From: an uncultured Oscillospiraceae bacterium
GTDB lineage: Bacteria > Bacillota > Clostridia > Oscillospirales > Oscillospiraceae
Assembly (NCBI GenBank): GCA_947630345.1
Contig: CANRHF010000002.1
Coordinates: forward strand, 1-59,759
Direction: 5' to 3'
DNA length: 59,759 bases
A program made the translations under genes and the position numbers. The notes under the pieces are model-generated. The model did no database searches. It worked only from the letters and a program-made list of their open reading frames with translations, and was not told the DNA's origin. Of this stretch, positions 56,754 to 59,759 are shown piece by piece; positions within the stretch are counted from its first letter, which is position 1, and the number at the start of each line of letters is the position of its first letter.

Positions 56754-58466
56754 TTAGGCAAGCCCGATCACCACGCTGGTCTGGCCGTCCAGGGTCAGCG
56801 TGGTCTGGTCCAAGGTGGCGTCGCCTACGCCGATGACGGCATTCAGCTGGGTGATCTCCAGGCCCGTAATGTCGGCCAGCTCTATGGTGATGGGGTCCGT
56901 GGTGGTGTTGTGCAGCACCATGACCATGGTCCCGTCATAGCTGGCGGTGAAGCCGCCCAGCTTGGTACCCTCCAGCTCCAGCGCCACAAAGTCCCCCCGG
57001 CAGATGGCGGGGTTGGCCTTGCGGATCATGATGAGCTTTTTATAGTAGTTGTACAGGCTGTCCCCGTTGCCCAGCTGCTCCGCGGCGGTGAAGTCCACCC
57101 GGGCGGAGGAGTAGGTGCTGCCCTCCGGGTCGGCGATGGTGTCCCCGTCGCCCCACTCCATTTTCAGGCGGCGGTTGGCGTCGGTATTCGCGCCGCCCCG
57201 GGAGCCCCGCAGGCCGATCTCCTCCCCGTAGTACAGGAAGGGAGAGCCGGGGGCCAGAAGGTACAGATTCGCCGCCACCTTCATCTGCCCGCTGGCCTCC
57301 GTCAGGAATCCGGCGGCCCGATCGGTGTCGTGGTTAGCGATGAACGGCACGATCATGGCGTCCTCATTTAGAGCGTGGATGGAATCCAGGTAGGACTGGA
57401 GATAGCCCATGTACTTGTTCACGTCCCCAGCCTTGGCGGTGGTGGCGATCAGGCCGGAGGACTGGGAGATGGTGAAGTTGAAGCAGTTCAGAGCCGGGAA
57501 GTACCGCTCCGTGACCCCGTCGCTGTCCCAAACCTCCGCCACGGTGTAGATATCGGGCTTGATGGCCCGGAGCTCGTCCATGTACCACTTCCAGAATTCA
57601 CCGCTCTGGACGTCGTCGCCAAAGTAAATGTACTTGGCGGCGTCGAAGCGGAAGCCGTCCACCCCCAGGTCCAGGTAGTATTTCGCCACATCCAGCACCG
57701 CCTGGCGGACGGCCTCATTGTCGTAATTCAGCTCCGGCATTTGGCTGGAGAAGTTGCCCTCGTAGGTATCGTCGCAGCCGGGGATCTTATAGAAGGTCCG
57801 GCCGGCGGGGGCGGGCTCCCCGGCAGGGCAGTAGGTGTAAAAATCGTAATAGGGGTCCTCCGTGTCGCCGTTGCGGTGGGCGGCGACAAAGGAATTGAAC
57901 CAGGGGTTATTGAAGCCGGTGTGGTTGATCACCAGGTCCAAGATCACCTTCACGTTCCGCTGATGGCACAGCTCCAGCAGCTCCTTCAGGTCCTCCTCGG
58001 TGCCGAAGGCCGGGTCGATGGTGTAATAATCGTCCACATCGTACTTGTGATAGCTGGCGGACTTGAAAATGGGGGACAGCCACAGTCCCTCCACCCCCAG
58101 GCTCAGGCCGGAGGCGTCGTCGCCGTCGTTCAGGTAGTCCATCCGGTTGATGATGCCCCGCAGGTCGCCAACCCCGTCGCCGTTGGAGTCGGAGAAGGAG
58201 CCTACGAAGATCTCATAGAACACCCGGTAGTTGTCCTGGGTGGCCACGGCGGCCTGGCAGGCCGGGTCGTCCACAATGGCCTCGCCCCGGTCGCTGAGCT
58301 GGTATTTCCCGCTGGGGTCCTGGGGCGTTTGGGGGCCGGTACTGTCTCCAGTGGGAGCGGCCTGGGTGGTGGGTGCGGCGGTGGACTGGGTCTGAGTTGG
58401 GGGCGTGACCGCGCATCCGGCAAGCAGCAGCACCAGCGCCAGAAGGATCGCCAGCAAGCGTTTCAT
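56754..58466 (-). CDS. GH13 alpha-amylase-family lipoprotein
   Basis: MKRLLAILLALVLLLAGCAV lipobox; VFYEIFVGSFSDSNGDGVGDLRGI; GVDGFRFDAAKYIY; FIANHDTDRAAGF. Confidence 0.92.
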   Translation of the reverse strand: MKRLLAILLALVLLLAGCAVTPPTQTQSTAAPTTQAAPTGDSTGPQTPQDPSGKYQLSDRGEAIVDDPACQAAVATQDNYRVFYEIFVGSFSDSNGDGVGDLRGIINRMDYLNDGDDASGLSLGVEGLWLSPIFKSASYHKYDVDDYYTIDPAFGTEEDLKELLELCHQRNVKVILDLVINHTGFNNPWFNSFVAAHRNGDTEDPYYDFYTYCPAGEPAPAGRTFYKIPGCDDTYEGNFSSQMPELNYDNEAVRQAVLDVAKYYLDLGVDGFRFDAAKYIYFGDDVQSGEFWKWYMDELRAIKPDIYTVAEVWDSDGVTERYFPALNCFNFTISQSSGLIATTAKAGDVNKYMGYLQSYLDSIHALNEDAMIVPFIANHDTDRAAGFLTEASGQMKVAANLYLLAPGSPFLYYGEEIGLRGSRGGANTDANRRLKMEWGDGDTIADPEGSTYSSARVDFTAAEQLGNGDSLYNYYKKLIMIRKANPAICRGDFVALELEGTKLGGFTASYDGTMVMVLHNTTTDPITIELADITGLEITQLNAVIGVGDATLDQTTLTLDGQTSVVIGLA

Positions 58467-58495
58467 CATGGGAACCTCCATTCCGTAAATGCAAA

Positions 58496-58521
58496 GGCTG
58501 TGACCGTGAACGGTCACAGCC
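58496..58521. repeat. Perfect inverted repeat GGCTGTGACCGT-GA-ACGGTCACAGCC between the ATPase and amylase genes
   Basis: Direct reading. Confidence 0.85.
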
Positions 58522-58536
58522 CAAGCCGCATATCGC

Positions 58537-58554
58537 GCTTCGCCGAGGCGAAGC
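58537..58554. repeat. Perfect inverted repeat GCTTCGCC-GA-GGCGAAGC between the ATPase and amylase genes
   Basis: Direct reading. Confidence 0.8.
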
Positions 58555-58582
58555 AGATTCTATTGGATGTTGCCGGGGTGAA

Positions 58583-59704
58583 TTACACCAGCAGATTGTC
58601 CTCCGTGGTGGGATCGAAGAAGTGCATGGCCTTGCCCTCGAAGGAGATGTGCATCTCGTGGCCGCTGACCAGGGCGTTCCGCTCGGAATTATCCAGATCC
58701 AGGGTGGGGATCCGGACGATGAGCCGGGTGCCGTCGTTGGTGTCCACATGCAGGTGCAGCTCGGAGCCCATCATTTCGTTGACCACCAGCTTGCAGGGGA
58801 TGGCCGTCTCGCCGGGATGGGCCAGATGGATATGCTCCGGACGGACGCCCAGGAGGATCTCGCCGGGCTTGGCGTTCTTCTTCGCCAGCATCCAGCCCTT
58901 CTCGCCCTCCACCGGCAGCTTGGCGCCGAAGGGGGTGACGTAGTACTTGCCGTTCTCCAGCAGAAGGTTGGTCTTGATGATGTTCATCTTGGGCGCGCCG
59001 ATAAACTCGGCCACGAACAGGTTCTTGGGCATCTCGAAGACCCCGGCGGGGGTGCCGACCTGCTTGATGTAGCCGTCCTTCATGATAACGATCCGGTCGC
59101 CCAGGGTCATGGCCTCGGTCTGGTCATGGGTGACGTAGATGAAGGTGGTGTTCAGCTTCTGCCGCAGGAGGATGATCTCAGCACGCATCTGGTTGCGGAG
59201 CTTGGCGTCCAGGTTGGAAAGGGGCTCATCCATCAGGAACACCTTGGAATCCCGCACCATGGCCCGGCCGATGGCAACCCGCTGCCGCTGGCCGCCGGAC
59301 AGGGCCCGGGGCTTACGCATCAGGTACTCGGTGATGCCCAGGATCTGGGCGGCGTTGGTGACCTTTTCATAGATCACGTCTTCCTTCATCTTCTGCAGCC
59401 GCAGAGAGAAGGCGATGTTGTCATAGACGGACATATGGGGGTAGAGGGCGTAGTTCTGGAACACCATGGCGATGCCCCGGTCCTTGGGCTGGAGGTCGTT
59501 GACCACTTCGCCGTCGATCTCCACGGTGCCCTCGCTGATGTCCTCCAGGCCGGCGATCATCCGAAGGGTGGTGGACTTGCCGCAGCCGGAGGGGCCTACG
59601 AAGACCACGAACTCCTTGTCCTTGATCTCCAGGTTGAAATCGTGGACGGCCACGACCTTGTTGTCATATACTTTTTTGACATTGGTTAATTTCACACTTG
59701 CCAT
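58583..59704 (-). CDS. Sugar ABC transporter ATP-binding protein (MsmK/UgpC/MalK type)
   Basis: FVVFVGPSGCGKSTTLRMIAGLEDISEGTVEIDG; RALSGGQRQRVAIGRAMVRDSKVFLMDEPLSNLDAKLR; C-terminal TOBE. Confidence 0.95.
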   Translation of the reverse strand: MASVKLTNVKKVYDNKVVAVHDFNLEIKDKEFVVFVGPSGCGKSTTLRMIAGLEDISEGTVEIDGEVVNDLQPKDRGIAMVFQNYALYPHMSVYDNIAFSLRLQKMKEDVIYEKVTNAAQILGITEYLMRKPRALSGGQRQRVAIGRAMVRDSKVFLMDEPLSNLDAKLRNQMRAEIILLRQKLNTTFIYVTHDQTEAMTLGDRIVIMKDGYIKQVGTPAGVFEMPKNLFVAEFIGAPKMNIIKTNLLLENGKYYVTPFGAKLPVEGEKGWMLAKKNAKPGEILLGVRPEHIHLAHPGETAIPCKLVVNEMMGSELHLHVDTNDGTRLIVRIPTLDLDNSERNALVSGHEMHISFEGKAMHFFDPTTEDNLLV

Positions 59705-59725
59705 TATCCCTGATCTCCTTTCTAA

Positions 59726-59759
59726 TTAGCCCTTCACGGCGCCGCCGGTAACGCCCTCG
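59726..59759 (-). CDS. Partial CDS: extreme C-terminus of a sugar ABC permease (MalG-like), truncated by window end
   Basis: Minus-strand reading ...EGVTGGAVKG-stop, typical MalG-type C-terminus; expected gene position next to an MsmK-type ATPase. Confidence 0.6.
   Translation of the reverse strand, partial: EGVTGGAVKG

Noticed and set aside
1-59759. CRISPR arrays, tRNA or rRNA genes
   Set aside because: No regularly spaced repeats, tRNA cloverleaf or rRNA-like sequence seen on reading the window.

Overview
The window looks like a chromosomal segment from a Clostridia/Oscillospiraceae-type Firmicute (taxon inferred from gene content only). It has two halves.

(1) ~0.1-36.7 kb: one very long, all-minus-strand surface-polysaccharide locus of about 32 genes. 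It is read from a consensus promoter near 36.95 kb (TTGACA-N17-TATAAT). It contains:
- an initiating sugar-phosphate transferase and a CapE/CapF/CapG (UDP-L-FucNAc) module;
- many glycosyltransferases, two flippases, one polymerase-like protein, and a GtrB-like plus GT-C membrane glycosyltransferase set;
- a CDP-3,6-dideoxyhexose module (RfbF/G/H) joined to a TPP enzyme and an aldolase-domain protein;
- a dTDP-deoxysugar module with an NDP-hexose 2,3-dehydratase (TylX3/EvaA type);
- UDP-galactopyranose mutase.

(2) ~37-59.8 kb: housekeeping and transport genes. These are sbcDC, a UvrA paralogue, a PrsW-like protease, a two-component system with lipoprotein and ABC exporter genes, and a starch/maltodextrin operon (pullulanase, GH2, GH13 lipoprotein, MsmK-type ATPase).

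Most interesting signals:
- Two G9 homopolymer tracts near the 3' ends of two sugar-epimerase genes. Both alternative frames stop within a few codons in each case, so these are candidate phase-variable 'tail/coupling' switches.
- An antibiotic-style 2,6-dideoxysugar pathway embedded in a surface-glycan locus.
- Two identical 17-bp direct-repeat operators (TCTAAC-N5-TCTAAC) at the same spacing from -10 boxes, upstream of the response regulator and of the lipoprotein/ABC genes.

Functions come from reading motifs in the translations. No database search was run.
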